Notes under the pieces: model-generated
What the model saw: only the letters and a program-made list of their open reading frames with translations
What the model was told of the DNA's origin: nothing
Databases searched by the model: none
Made by a program: the position numbers and the translations under genes
NCBI GenBank assembly: GCA_018056725.1
Contig: JAGPFF010000016.1
Coordinates: 1 to 44,208 of the forward strand
Direction: 5' to 3'
Length of the DNA stretch: 44,208 nucleotides
Origin: Anaerolineaceae bacterium
GTDB taxonomy: Bacteria > Chloroflexota > Anaerolineae > Anaerolineales > Anaerolineaceae
Shown here: positions 14,341 through 23,785 of the stretch, in pieces
How the letters are laid out: the number at the start of each line of letters is the position of its first letter
Position numbering within the stretch: position 1 is the stretch's first letter

Positions 14341-14829
14341 ATGCGCAAATTACTTCCTTACCTCATTCTTAACTTTTTCGTCTCGGCGGCGGCGGTATTG
14401 CTGGTTCTAGTGATCTGGGAGAATACTCATCGGGTATCCGCCACTGAACTTGCCGGGTCTGCCCAGATGGCGGCGGATACCCTTCCCACCTCCGATGCGA
14501 CACTGCCTCCGGCGGATGCCATCACCATTGAAATCCAGGCGGTTATCGGCGCGGGAGATCTTGAGAACGAACATATCCAACTGGCATGCAAGAGTAAGGA
14601 TCCGGTGGATTTACTGGGCTGGCGCTTGATTTTTGAAAACCACTATGATTATGTCTTCCCAAAGGTTACCCTTTTTCCGGGGGGCAGTGTCAATGTATAT
14701 TCCAAAGCTGGCGTTGATTCAGCGATTGAGCTTTTCTTTCAGCAGCCGGTTTCCATTCTTGTCAGTGGCGAAGAAATTCAACTGCGTGACCCCGCCGGTA
14801 CGATCCGTTCCAGGTACACGATTCCTTAA
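14341..14829 (+). CDS. Lamin-tail-domain protein with N-terminal membrane anchor
   Basis: A 162-residue protein. An N-terminal hydrophobic segment (residues 5-26) is a membrane anchor or uncleaved signal. A short Ala/Pro/Asp linker follows. Residues 60-162 look like a lamin-tail domain: Gly-Asp-Leu-Glu-Asn-Glu-His-Ile-Gln-Leu, then Pro-Val-Asp-Leu-Leu-Gly-Trp-Arg-Leu, Tyr-Val-Phe-Pro, Phe-Pro-Gly-Gly-Ser-Val-Asn-Val-Tyr, and a closing Glu-Ile-Gln-Leu-Arg-Asp-Pro-Ala-Gly. Bacterial proteins with this Ig-like domain are extracellular and often surface- or nuclease-linked; the role here is unknown. The ATG at 14341 is chosen because it places the hydrophobic stretch at the N-terminus; an ATG at 14314 would add nine residues. 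Confidence 0.78.
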   Translation: MRKLLPYLILNFFVSAAAVLLVLVIWENTHRVSATELAGSAQMAADTLPTSDATLPPADAITIEIQAVIGAGDLENEHIQLACKSKDPVDLLGWRLIFENHYDYVFPKVTLFPGGSVNVYSKAGVDSAIELFFQQPVSILVSGEEIQLRDPAGTIRSRYTIP

Positions 14830-14918
14830 AAAAGAAGTAAATTGCAACGAACCAATGGGGTTTCAGGTAAAATCAATCTGATAGATGGTTCAAAAACCAA
14901 GACCGGCAGGTGGTGATG

Positions 14919-16586
14919 ATGACCCAGGCACTTTATCGAAAATGGCGTCCAAGAAAATGGGATCAGGTTGTGGCGCAGGATCATGTAATTCAGACCCTGC
15001 GCAACGCGATTAAATCTGAAAAGGTGGGGCATGCCTACCTCTTTTCGGGTCCACGGGGTACAGGAAAGACAACCACTGCCCGCCTGCTGGCAAAAGCGGT
15101 GAATTGCCTCTCGCCAGATCTGGCTAACCGCCCCTGTGACCAGTGTGCCAATTGCCAGGCGGTAAATGAGGGTCGTTTTATGGATCTGATCGAAATTGAT
15201 GCCGCTTCCAACACCAGTGTGGAGGATGTACGGGATTTGCGCGATCGGATCAATTATTCGCCAACCGAGGGTAAATATAAGGTTTACATCATAGACGAAG
15301 TCCACATGCTTTCGACGGCTGCATTCAATGCCCTGCTGAAGACACTTGAAGAGCCCCCATCGCATGCAATCTTCATCCTTGCTACCACCGAGGTACATAA
15401 AATTCCTGCTACAGTGCTTTCACGCTGCCAGCGATATGAGTTCAGACGGATCCCGGTGGCAGAAATCGTCAAGGCACTGCAGGTGATTTGCGCGCAGGAG
15501 GACATTCAGGCAGATGAAGACGCTTTACTACTGATCGCGCGCCAATCCACCGGGGCGCTGCGCGATGCGATCTCGCTGCTCGATCAGCTGGCTTCCACGG
15601 ATAGTCACATCAATTTGGAGCTGGCTCAGATTGTACTGGGAACTGCAACCAACCAGCTGGTTCTGGAGCTGGTCGAGGCGTTGTTGGATGGGGATGCCCC
15701 CGCGGGCATGGCGACTGTTCACAAGGCGCTGGATAGCGGCAGTGACCCCCGACAGTTTGCCCGCCAGGTGGTTGAATATCTGCGTAATTTACTCCTCATC
15801 CAACTGGGGAATGAAAAAGCGGTAGAAGCCACCCAGGAAATGAGAACCCGCATGCGTGAGCACAGCCAGCGAATCGACACCCACCGTCTGATGGACTGGA
15901 TTGATACGTTTAATGGAGCGATTACGGATTTGCGTACCACCTGGCAACCAAGCCTTTCACTGGAAGTGGCTTTCGCGCGTTGTTTGAATGGAGCTATCCT
16001 CACCCAAACGACTACTGTTGAGCCCAGGGCGGTGGCTGCAACAACCCGGACGGATCGGGAAGTGCAATCTGCAACCTCCCCTGCTTCTATCTTTGGTCTG
16101 GAAGAGCCCGGCATGAAACTGGAATTCAAGGAGAATAAGGAAAAAGTGTCATCGGCAGCGCAAGAAAGCGAACCCACCCTTTCCACCCAGCCGGTTGAAA
16201 AAGGAACAGAGGAGCAGGAGCCCTCAGCTGAAGGAGAGGTTACCACTCAGGAAATTCTTTCAGTATGGAATCAGGTTCGGACAGAAGTCAAGCTGCGCAT
16301 GCCCAAAACGGAAGCGCTGCTTAATTCTCAGAAGATGATCCAGATGAAGCATGGTACCTTAATCCTGGGTTTTCAAAGTGAAGTTGTGCGTTCCAAAATG
16401 GAAAACCCGGAGAATATCGAGCTTACCCGGCGGGTTATTTACAACCTGCTGCATAAGGATGTGGCGATCGAATGTATTGTGATTTCTGGTAACAGAAATG
16501 ATGGAGGAATCGATTCCTCCTACGAAAGTGACAGTCTGGTAAATGCTGCCATCCATCTGGGTGGCAAACTCGTGCACAAAGATTAA
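14919..16586 (+). CDS. dnaX: DNA polymerase III subunit gamma/tau
   Basis: A 555-residue clamp-loader ATPase. Walker A G44-P-R-G-T-G-K-T51, four zinc-binding cysteines at 63, 73, 76 and 79, Walker B Ile-Ile-Asp-Glu-Val-His near 124-129, and the Ser-Arg-Cys sensor at 168-170 are all present. Domain III extends to about residue 360, then a Glu/Thr-rich linker leads to a C-terminal tau-like domain (residues 440-555). It loads the sliding clamp at the replication fork. Two ATGs (14916, 14919) and two GTGs stand in a row; 14919 best fits the spacing to AGGTGG. No obvious A-run slippery site for a short gamma form was seen. It heads the dnaX-ybaB-recR cluster. Confidence 0.96.
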   Translation: MTQALYRKWRPRKWDQVVAQDHVIQTLRNAIKSEKVGHAYLFSGPRGTGKTTTARLLAKAVNCLSPDLANRPCDQCANCQAVNEGRFMDLIEIDAASNTSVEDVRDLRDRINYSPTEGKYKVYIIDEVHMLSTAAFNALLKTLEEPPSHAIFILATTEVHKIPATVLSRCQRYEFRRIPVAEIVKALQVICAQEDIQADEDALLLIARQSTGALRDAISLLDQLASTDSHINLELAQIVLGTATNQLVLELVEALLDGDAPAGMATVHKALDSGSDPRQFARQVVEYLRNLLLIQLGNEKAVEATQEMRTRMREHSQRIDTHRLMDWIDTFNGAITDLRTTWQPSLSLEVAFARCLNGAILTQTTTVEPRAVAATTRTDREVQSATSPASIFGLEEPGMKLEFKENKEKVSSAAQESEPTLSTQPVEKGTEEQEPSAEGEVTTQEILSVWNQVRTEVKLRMPKTEALLNSQKMIQMKHGTLILGFQSEVVRSKMENPENIELTRRVIYNLLHKDVAIECIVISGNRNDGGIDSSYESDSLVNAAIHLGGKLVHKD

Positions 16587-16603
16587 CCAAGAAGGAGTAC
16601 GCA

Positions 16604-16945
16604 ATGGCGAAAGGTTTTAATCGGGTTTCCGGTGGGCAATCTGCCGGCGGGGGGATGATGGCGCAGATCAGGAAATTACAGGAACAGATGGAAGCCGCTC
16701 AGCAGCAACTGGCGGTTGAAACGGTTACCTCCTCTTCGGGGGGCGGCGTGGTGAAGGTGACCATGACGGGCGATCAGCATTGCACGGCGGTGGAAATCTC
16801 GCCGGAGCTGCTTAAGGACGCCGACACCGAAATGCTGCAAGACCTGGTGTTATCCGCCGTCAACCTGGCGCTGGAGGATTCACGAAAACTGGCAGCGGAG
16901 AAAATGGGACCGCTGGCGGGCGGGATTCCGGGGCTGGGATTCTAG
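16604..16945 (+). CDS. YbaB/EbfC family nucleoid-associated protein
   Basis: A 113-residue YbaB protein. The Gly-rich N-terminus leads to a helix with Gln-Ile-Arg-Lys-Leu-Gln-Glu-Gln-Met-Glu-Ala-Ala. Next comes the core Gly-Gly-Gly-Val-Val-Lys-Val-Thr-Met-Thr-Gly and a C-terminal helix containing Leu-Glu-Asp-Leu-x-Leu-Ser-Ala-Val-Asn. These dimers bind DNA and help shape the nucleoid. It starts 17 bases after dnaX with AAGGAG seven bases before the ATG, and recR follows 11 bases later, the classic order. The role in recombination repair is suggested only by this neighbourhood. Confidence 0.95.
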   Translation: MAKGFNRVSGGQSAGGGMMAQIRKLQEQMEAAQQQLAVETVTSSSGGGVVKVTMTGDQHCTAVEISPELLKDADTEMLQDLVLSAVNLALEDSRKLAAEKMGPLAGGIPGLGF

Positions 16946-16956
16946 GCAACGGATCC

Positions 16957-17565
16957 ATGCCCATTCTGCCTACCCCCATTCAGGATCTGATTTCAGCGCT
17001 GGAGCGTTTGCCGGGAATTGGACCAAAAAGCGCCTCACGTCTGGCTTTCTTTTTACTGCGTGCACCGCAAGACCTGGTGCAACAACTTTCAGGTGCTTTG
17101 AGCAATCTCAAAACTGCCACAGGAACCTGCCAGTTATGTTCAAACATCACCATGGCAGGTGAGGAACGCTGTGATATTTGCAAAGACCCCTCACGCATGG
17201 ACGGGACGATTTGCGTGGTGGAAGAGCCGCTGGATGTACTTGCCCTTGAGCGGACGGGTGGTTTTCATGGTCGTTATCATGTCTTGCAGGGGGTATTGTC
17301 GCCCATCGAAGGGGTGGGTCCGGATGACCTGACAATTCGTTCTTTAATTGAACGGGTGAAGAGTGGCGAGGCAAGAGAGATCATTCTGGCGACTAACCCC
17401 AGTATGGAGGGTGACGCGACCGCCCTCTACCTGCGCCAGCAGCTCCTTCCCTTGGGTGTGAGGGTGACCCGGCTGGCTCGCGGCTTGCCGATGGGTGGCG
17501 ACCTGGAGTACGCAGACCAGAATACACTTTTACGCGCCCTGGCAGGACGTCAGGAGATGAATTGA
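16957..17565 (+). CDS. recR: Recombination mediator protein RecR
   Basis: A 202-residue RecR, the usual length. A helix-hairpin-helix near residues 15-30 (Leu-Pro-Gly-Ile-Gly-Pro-Lys-Ser-Ala) is followed by a zinc finger with Cys58, Cys61, Cys72 and Cys75. The Toprim domain then starts near residue 84 (Ile-Cys-Val-Val-Glu-Glu) and continues with Leu-Ser-Pro-Ile-Glu-Gly-Val-Gly-Pro-Asp and Thr-Asn-Pro-x-x-Glu-Gly-Asp-Ala-Thr. RecR acts with RecF and RecO to load RecA on gapped DNA; recF is present elsewhere in this window (37526-38740). It ends the dnaX-ybaB-recR operon. Confidence 0.97.
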   Translation: MPILPTPIQDLISALERLPGIGPKSASRLAFFLLRAPQDLVQQLSGALSNLKTATGTCQLCSNITMAGEERCDICKDPSRMDGTICVVEEPLDVLALERTGGFHGRYHVLQGVLSPIEGVGPDDLTIRSLIERVKSGEAREIILATNPSMEGDATALYLRQQLLPLGVRVTRLARGLPMGGDLEYADQNTLLRALAGRQEMN

Positions 17566-17592
17566 AAAAAATGACCGGGATTTTCCCGGTCA
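17565..17592 (-). terminator. Terminator between recR and the HerA-like gene
   Basis: A 9-bp stem TGACCGGGA/TCCCGGTCA. On the minus strand it is followed by a run of T (TTTTTTTC), serving the HerA-like gene. On the plus strand only ATTAATTA follows, so it terminates recR weakly if at all. Confidence 0.7.
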
Positions 17593-17612
17593 ATTAATTA
17601 ATGATGTAGGAA

Positions 17613-20078
17613 TTATCTTTCGTAAGCTGGAATTTCAAGAATTTTGTCTTCTACCCGGACGAGATAATAGGGCAGCCAGACAACGGCGAAAACCTCAAGA
17701 TAAATATCGCTTCTTTGGGGTTTGATCGTGATTTCGTTCACTTCATCCGCCGTTTTCGCCCACTTTTCCTGAACTTCTTTTGCAGCGTCCTCTCTGGCTT
17801 TTTGCAGAGCGGTTAATTGATCCTGATATTGCTTCAAGGTGACCTTTTCAGCTTCCAGGCGATCTTTGGCAGCCGATGCCATGCGGTTTTTCGAAAGGGT
17901 ACCGGATAGGCTTCGCCGCTTGCCGGTGAGCATGCCGATTACCGTGGAACCACCGGTGGCAAGCGTCTCCAGGCGCCGTTGACCCACCGCAGATTCGGCA
18001 GCTTGCACGTCAAGTTCCTGGCTTTCAATTTTTCGTTCCATGGCAGCGATTTTAGTGTCGTAAGTGGCAAGGGCTTTTTCTGTTTCCGCCTTCACCGTAT
18101 CTTCCAGGACGCGTTCAATTTCACGCTTGAAATCCGCTTCGCTCCATGCAGGGTCTGCGTATAGCTTTAGTTTGGCGTTTGTCCGAATCTTTAATCCTCC
18201 ACTGCGATAAATCCAGTCTAAAAAGTCTTTCTTAATCTCTGGTATTTTCTTTGGATCCGCCAGCCAGGCAGGAACCGGGTGAAACTGGGATTTTGCCAGC
18301 GGGGAATTTTCCAGCTCAGTTAAGGAAATTTCACGAGCGAGCGATTCCTCCCAGCGGATGAGACCACTGCCGGGGTCTTCCAAAATCGTAGTGATTTTTT
18401 TGGTATGTTCAAGGTTGTAAGCACGGGAAAGGTACCTTACTTCAGCCTGGGCTAGAATGCCGGGGCGGTAGGCGAATCCCTCCGTAGAGATTCCTGCGGG
18501 TACCCCGGCTTTGGAAGCAGCCGAACTCAAGCCCAAATTATTTGGCATGAAGTATTCGCTGATTTCACCCCTAATCGCCGGACGACTGGTGGATAAGTCG
18601 CTACTTTTCCTGTTCATATTTCCAGTTTCTGCTGCTGAAACAGGTGCAGGGGCAGTGGGTGAAGTGGAAAAGGCTTTCACGCCTGCCAGAGCATTGGCGG
18701 CACGTAATTGATCTCGCGTCATTGGTCCGGCAAGATAGTTGAGTGCCCAACGGGTGTTGAACAACACTGGTGCCGATCGGTAAACGCTGTGCAACATGAA
18801 GACCCGCTTCTGCAAGCCAGAGATCAGTTTGTCCAGCGTTTGAATGTCCGTGGTTCCACCAGCAGAAGAGAGACCGTCCAGCAGGCGTTGTTTATCCTGT
18901 TCCGTTTGCAGACGACCAATCATCCAGGTGCCGGCGTTGGAGAGAGCTTTGTAATCCACATCCACCGGGTTCTGGGTGGCAAGCAGCAGCCCCACCCCAA
19001 AGGCGCGCGCCTGTTTGAGCATGCGCAACATGACTGTTTTGGAGGGGGGATTGGCAACCGGGGGGAGGTAGCCCATGATCTCATCAAAATAGAGCAGCGC
19101 CCGCAGATTACCCGTTCCTCGTTGTGAACGCATCCAGCTTTCAACCGCCGCGAAGAGCAGAGTGACAAAGAACATGCGTTCATTTTCACTCAGATGTGCC
19201 AGGTAGAATATCGAATGGCGGGGAGTACCTTCCTTTGTGTAAAGCAAGGCTTGAATATCGAGTGGCTGACCCTGTTGCCAGACCTGAAAGGAAGGGGAGG
19301 CAAGAAAGTTATTCAACAGCAAAGCCAGGTCAAAGCGGTCTTTTTCGGGGAAGAAAGATTCCATCGGGAACGCGCCCAGGCGTTCCAAGGGTGGATTTTG
19401 CACCTGCAAGATGAGGTCGGTGAGCGAAAGTGATTTTCCCTCCATCCAGGCATTTTCAATCAGACTGGATAGCAGGATATGTTCCTTTGAACGCAGCGGA
19501 TCAATCTCGCTCATGCCGACCAAGCCGAGAATAGCTGTCACTGTGGTCGAGATACGCTCGCGCAAAATCTCTACATTTTCCTCCCACGAAATTGCCGGAG
19601 CTTCAAAAGAGGAAAGGATGTTGACCGGTACTCCGGCGGTGGAACCGGGAGAGTAAATAGTGTAATCAGCTGCGCGGGTAAGTTCCTCAAGCTGTTCCCG
19701 CCCCATGCCCCAATCAGCAAGACCCTTTTTCCAACGTTCAGCGGTTTCGATCGCCATTTGAGCAACTGTCTTCCCTTCTCTGCGGGCGGCTTCCGGGTCA
19801 ATCCAGGGCTCAAAATCAGCGGGTTCTTGATTTGGAAAGTGCAGAACAAGGTTGGTGAGATCTCCTTTGGGGTCAATAATCAAAGCGGGAACCTGGTGCA
19901 AGGCAGCTTCTTCCAGGAGACCAATGCACAAACCCGTTTTGCCAGAACCCGTCATGCCTGTTACTACACAATGTGTGGTTAAATTCGCCGGATCCAACAT
20001 TACCGGTTCGGCAGTAAGCGCGTTAGTTTTGGGGTCGTAAACTTTACCGAGGAAATAGTTGGCGTTTAATGGAGACAT
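17613..20078 (-). CDS. HerA-like P-loop ATPase with C-terminal coiled coil
   Basis: An 821-residue protein of the HerA/FtsK superfamily (helicase-HerA, DUF853-like). It begins with a short beta region, then Walker A G41-M-T-G-S-G-K-T48 and Ile-Ile-Asp-Pro-Lys-Gly-Asp near 67-73. Walker B is Leu-Leu-Tyr-Phe-Asp-Glu at about 328-333, followed by Lys-Gln-Ala-Arg-Ala-Phe-Gly and an Ala-Thr-Gln-Asn-Pro motif. Residues ~650-770 form a long, charged coiled coil with a short Gly-rich break. It should be a hexameric ATP-driven DNA or protein pump; the partner nuclease NurA of archaeal HerA is absent here. AGGTGG precedes the ATG. It is divergent from the PP2C-like gene, perhaps sharing regulation. Confidence 0.8.
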   Translation of the reverse strand: MSPLNANYFLGKVYDPKTNALTAEPVMLDPANLTTHCVVTGMTGSGKTGLCIGLLEEAALHQVPALIIDPKGDLTNLVLHFPNQEPADFEPWIDPEAARREGKTVAQMAIETAERWKKGLADWGMGREQLEELTRAADYTIYSPGSTAGVPVNILSSFEAPAISWEENVEILRERISTTVTAILGLVGMSEIDPLRSKEHILLSSLIENAWMEGKSLSLTDLILQVQNPPLERLGAFPMESFFPEKDRFDLALLLNNFLASPSFQVWQQGQPLDIQALLYTKEGTPRHSIFYLAHLSENERMFFVTLLFAAVESWMRSQRGTGNLRALLYFDEIMGYLPPVANPPSKTVMLRMLKQARAFGVGLLLATQNPVDVDYKALSNAGTWMIGRLQTEQDKQRLLDGLSSAGGTTDIQTLDKLISGLQKRVFMLHSVYRSAPVLFNTRWALNYLAGPMTRDQLRAANALAGVKAFSTSPTAPAPVSAAETGNMNRKSSDLSTSRPAIRGEISEYFMPNNLGLSSAASKAGVPAGISTEGFAYRPGILAQAEVRYLSRAYNLEHTKKITTILEDPGSGLIRWEESLAREISLTELENSPLAKSQFHPVPAWLADPKKIPEIKKDFLDWIYRSGGLKIRTNAKLKLYADPAWSEADFKREIERVLEDTVKAETEKALATYDTKIAAMERKIESQELDVQAAESAVGQRRLETLATGGSTVIGMLTGKRRSLSGTLSKNRMASAAKDRLEAEKVTLKQYQDQLTALQKAREDAAKEVQEKWAKTADEVNEITIKPQRSDIYLEVFAVVWLPYYLVRVEDKILEIPAYER

Positions 20079-20228
20079 ATTTCACCACCTTTTTTTTATT
20101 ATTATAGATGATCTTTATGGCAAGAGTCGGTATAATCGATTTTGGCCCGAATCTTGTACCGTTTTGAAGATAATAATCCTTAGCGCGCTGGCAGGAAGAG
20201 CACGCGATTATCCTTAACGAGGTCATTC

Positions 20229-22541
20229 TTGTTTAATCTGGATCTGTATCCGCTTTTTTTTCAGCATGGGATTCCCCGGCAATCCCTCCCTGGTTTAATC
20301 GCCATTAACCCGCCTAAAAAATGTGGTCGTGGGCGTGAATCTGATCAGTTAATCGCCCTGGTTCATCCGACTGGAAAAGCTGAGCTTGGCGAAGAAGGGC
20401 TCTCAGATTGGCTGCAGAAGAAAGCCGTTCTTTTTTATAGTTCACCTGGCTCGGTCACAAACGCCATGCGATTGATGGCTGAAGCCATTAATAACGAATG
20501 GCTCGAGCGAAATTTGAAGAAGGCGGCGGATGGCGTTCAGGTAAATGGATCTCTTTACCTGGCAGTGTTGCGTAAAGATATTCTCTACACCATGGTCATT
20601 GGGCAGGGGAAGTTAATCGTCTTACAAAAAGAAGGGATGCTTGAACAAGTGGATCGGGAAAACCATCCGCGGGGTTTGGGCATCAATCAATCGATTGAAT
20701 GCCGGTTTCAGCATACCGGAATTGAGGCGGGTTTCTCCTTGCTGCTGGCACCAATGCCGAGTGTGGAATGGACTGAGAAAAGCCTCCACAAGGCAACTTC
20801 TCTGGCGACAGAAGCGCTTTTGCGCCGATTGCTCAGTCAGCGTCCATCTGATCTAAAAGCCGCACTGGTGCAAGTGAGAGAGGGCAAGGGGAATATCCAG
20901 TTCCATCCATTTCCCGTTCAAGAGGGGGCGACCGATACAGCCAATCAAACAGCGACGGCAGAGCAACCGGTCGCAGTCAACCTTAGTGGCATGCCAGAGG
21001 AACGCGATCTGCTCCACGAGCAGGAAATAGTGGATCAACCAGCTCTTCTCCCCGGATTGGATCAGATGGAAGCGCCAAACCGGTCCGATGAATCCTCTGA
21101 AGAACTTGTGGAGCCTCGTGAAGAGGATTCATTGAGCGCGCCAGTAGGCTCAAGGTCTGGAAAGGTAAAAGGAAAAGCTGTCGTAAAGAGTGGGGGCATT
21201 CCGCCTGCGCGCCGCGAAACCCGTACTCGCCGTCCAACCGGCAAACAGAGTGAAGAAGCTACCAAGAAACCGAAGCCAGAGAGAAAAAGTTTCTTCTCCC
21301 GAAAAGGCAGCCGGGAGGGTCTCGATTCTGTCAGTGTTCCGCGTTCCCTCTACCTGCTGCTGGCAATTGTCATACCCTTGGTAGTTGTGGCGATTGCCGC
21401 TTCGGTTTACATAAATCAGGGTAAATCTCAGCAATTTGACTTTTATTATCGTGAAGGGCAAAAATACTCCGTTGAGGCGGATTTGAAAAAAGATGACCCG
21501 GTGATGTATTCCTTCAATTTGCAGGCAGCCCTGATGTATTTGCAAAAAGCAGCAGAATTTGGCTCCACGGCGGATTCAAGGGAGTTGTTGACCTCCGTAC
21601 AGCAACAATTGGATCAACTACAGGGTGTGGTTCGCCTGCCAATTACACCGCTTGAAATTGCCGGCAGCCTCGGGGCAGTGAATATCTCGCAGATCGTTGC
21701 CATGAATACCGACCTTTATCTTCTGGATAGTATCTCCGGAAAAGGACTGCACTACAGCTTGGTTGGCAGCGAATACGTCAAGGATGAGAATTTTGATTGT
21801 GGACCAAATCCAGAGAATCCGCTAAACAGTATCAGCAAACTGGTAGATATAGTCAGTGTGCCAGCTGGTCCGTTTGAAGCGACGATTTTTGCCATTGATG
21901 CCTATGGTAACTTTGAATTTTGTATCCCGGGGAAACCGGGGGCGACAAGCAAGCTGATCGCGCCTGATGCTGGCTGGCAGGAAATTCGCGCTGTAACTTT
22001 CTACCAGAATTACCTCTTTGTTTTGGATCCGGGAAACAATGCTGTATTTCGTTACACGATGAGTGATCACGAGTTCAAAACCAAACCTATCCTCTTTTTT
22101 GATAAACACATCCCGGACATGACTGAAGCTGTAGATTTTGAAGTGAATGGAGATGAACTCTACCTTTTGCGGTCGAACGGGGAAATGGTCGAATGTACTT
22201 ATAGCGCGATCAAAGAATACAAACTGACCGAATGTGAAGATCCAGCTCCTTACAGCGACCCGCGAGCCGGAGGAGAAGGAAAGCCGGTTACCTTCCCGGA
22301 TGCCCAGTTTATTCAAATGAAGATGACAGCCGCCCCGGATTCTTCTCTCTATTTATTAGACGCTCACAGTACGGGTATTTATCACTTCAGCCTCCAACGG
22401 AACCTGCAAAAGATCTACCAACCGGGTTTTAATGACCCCGAATATTCTCCCCAAGAAATGGCGACAAGCATGGCACTTTCCCCCGGGAAGACGTTATTCC
22501 TGGGCTTTGGAAGCGAAATTTTTACCAGCAAACTGCCATAA
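20229..22541 (+). CDS. PP2C-like domain / membrane helix / propeller-like C-terminal protein
   Basis: A 770-residue protein starting with TTG, five bases after GAGG. Residues 1-215 resemble a divergent PP2C-type phosphatase domain (Ser-Ser-Pro-Gly-Ser-Val-Thr-Asn-Ala, and Gly-Ser-Leu-Tyr-Leu-Ala-Val-Leu-Arg-Lys-Asp), but the usual metal-binding aspartates are not evident, so it may be a pseudo-phosphatase. A charged, low-complexity linker follows (to ~365), then one membrane helix (~372-394), a short helical repeat and an extracytoplasmic C-terminal region with recurring Leu-Tyr-Leu-Leu-Asp motifs like a beta-propeller. Topology is therefore cytoplasmic sensor plus outside propeller. It lies divergently beside the HerA-like gene. 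Function unknown; a sensing or scaffold role is inference. Confidence 0.6.
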   Translation: MFNLDLYPLFFQHGIPRQSLPGLIAINPPKKCGRGRESDQLIALVHPTGKAELGEEGLSDWLQKKAVLFYSSPGSVTNAMRLMAEAINNEWLERNLKKAADGVQVNGSLYLAVLRKDILYTMVIGQGKLIVLQKEGMLEQVDRENHPRGLGINQSIECRFQHTGIEAGFSLLLAPMPSVEWTEKSLHKATSLATEALLRRLLSQRPSDLKAALVQVREGKGNIQFHPFPVQEGATDTANQTATAEQPVAVNLSGMPEERDLLHEQEIVDQPALLPGLDQMEAPNRSDESSEELVEPREEDSLSAPVGSRSGKVKGKAVVKSGGIPPARRETRTRRPTGKQSEEATKKPKPERKSFFSRKGSREGLDSVSVPRSLYLLLAIVIPLVVVAIAASVYINQGKSQQFDFYYREGQKYSVEADLKKDDPVMYSFNLQAALMYLQKAAEFGSTADSRELLTSVQQQLDQLQGVVRLPITPLEIAGSLGAVNISQIVAMNTDLYLLDSISGKGLHYSLVGSEYVKDENFDCGPNPENPLNSISKLVDIVSVPAGPFEATIFAIDAYGNFEFCIPGKPGATSKLIAPDAGWQEIRAVTFYQNYLFVLDPGNNAVFRYTMSDHEFKTKPILFFDKHIPDMTEAVDFEVNGDELYLLRSNGEMVECTYSAIKEYKLTECEDPAPYSDPRAGGEGKPVTFPDAQFIQMKMTAAPDSSLYLLDAHSTGIYHFSLQRNLQKIYQPGFNDPEYSPQEMATSMALSPGKTLFLGFGSEIFTSKLP

Positions 22542-22560
22542 AGGGATAAGAAATCAGCTG

Positions 22561-23763
22561 CTATCCGGTAATCAGCACTAAAGGCACAGGAATAAAGGTG
22601 GAGATGAAGATGATCAGTGCAAGGATGCCAAGGATTTTCCTTTTGGCATCCAGCGGGGTGATCTGATCAAGTGGCTCCGCATAACTCCTTCCAAACAGAA
22701 AAACCAGCACCGCCCATAACCACCACCCGCTCCAGGAAAATCCCAGCACCATCATGATTGCCAGAATGAAGGGGAGAAAAAAGGTCGCCCATTTTTTTCC
22801 AAATAGAAGGTGGAAAATATGCCCGCCATCCAGCTGCCCGGCTGGGATCAGATTGAGCGAGGTCACAAGCAGACCGACCCAGCCCGCCCAGGCGACGGGA
22901 TGAATCATTACATCAAGCGCACCCAAAGGAGTTGGCTGACCGGTAAAAAAGTAACGCAGCCAGTAAATAAAAGGTCCGGCTTCACCGTAGGAGACGGGTT
23001 TTGGCAGCAGCTCCCCGAAGCGCAGATACTTGAGCAGCAGATAGATGAGTGAATTGCCCTCCATCTGCAAGCCCTGACCAGCGGGAAACTGAAGCGGGAT
23101 GGTATTTAATGTGGATAGAGATAAGCCGATGATCAGAACCACGATGGAAACGATAAACCCGGCGATCGGACCTGCAACGCCAATGTCCATCAGTACCTTG
23201 CGATTCTTGGGAACCTCTTTCATGCTGATGAACGCGCCCATCGTCCCAAGCTGGGTAAAGGGCAGGGGGATGAAAAATGGCAGGGTCACATGCACACCGT
23301 GCGCTCTTCCCGCAAGGTAATGCCCCATTTCATGAGTAGTCAAAATAGCCAGCAAGCTGATGGCAAAAGGCCAGCCGGCATTGATAATTTGACGTGCTGC
23401 AGTGAAAGGATCACTGGAAAGCTCTCCATCTAAACTGGTTAGCCCACCGGATAGCAGGACGCTGACCAGCGTAAGCAGAAACATGATCAAATTAAGGGTC
23501 GGGCGACCAGGTTTTGGTGCAGGGGGAGAATTGATGAGCAGGATTACTTGCTTGCCAGATTCGATGCGGAAAAGTGGGGTGAGGTGATAAGGCTTGAGCA
23601 ACTCCTCGAGGCGGTTGTATGCCTCTTCAGAATCAGGTGAGATCAAATGCCCGCGATAACGGACAACAAAGCCCTGCTCGGTTTTCCCATGCGTAATATC
23701 TTCAATCATAAAAATCCGGCGGACGATATTATCCAGATACTCCGGATATTGTTGAAAGTCCAT
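22561..23763 (-). CDS. Site-2 protease family (M50) membrane metalloprotease
   Basis: A 400-residue polytopic protease. A soluble N-terminal region (residues 1-88) precedes several membrane helices. The zinc motif His-Glu-Met-Gly-His (H144, E145, H148) lies in the helix after Leu-Ala-Ile-Leu-Thr-Thr. The third ligand motif Leu-Asp-Gly-Gly-His is present in Asn-Leu-Ile-Pro-Ala-Gly-Gln-Leu-Asp-Gly-Gly-His. It would cleave membrane-embedded substrates in regulated proteolysis; substrates are unknown. Two ATGs sit next to each other (23766, 23763); the second best fits the GGAG site. A longer frame reaching 23823 would overlap the selenocysteine tRNA and is rejected. It starts 20 bases downstream of that tRNA on the same strand. 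Confidence 0.9.
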   Translation of the reverse strand: MDFQQYPEYLDNIVRRIFMIEDITHGKTEQGFVVRYRGHLISPDSEEAYNRLEELLKPYHLTPLFRIESGKQVILLINSPPAPKPGRPTLNLIMFLLTLVSVLLSGGLTSLDGELSSDPFTAARQIINAGWPFAISLLAILTTHEMGHYLAGRAHGVHVTLPFFIPLPFTQLGTMGAFISMKEVPKNRKVLMDIGVAGPIAGFIVSIVVLIIGLSLSTLNTIPLQFPAGQGLQMEGNSLIYLLLKYLRFGELLPKPVSYGEAGPFIYWLRYFFTGQPTPLGALDVMIHPVAWAGWVGLLVTSLNLIPAGQLDGGHIFHLLFGKKWATFFLPFILAIMMVLGFSWSGWWLWAVLVFLFGRSYAEPLDQITPLDAKRKILGILALIIFISTFIPVPLVLITG

Positions 23764-23785
23764 CATGACTCCTGCCTGTTCAAGG

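Noticed and set aside
16130..16160. Programmed frameshift in dnaX
   Set aside because: There is a short A-rich stretch but no strong slippery heptamer and stem-loop pair; the full tau frame is intact.
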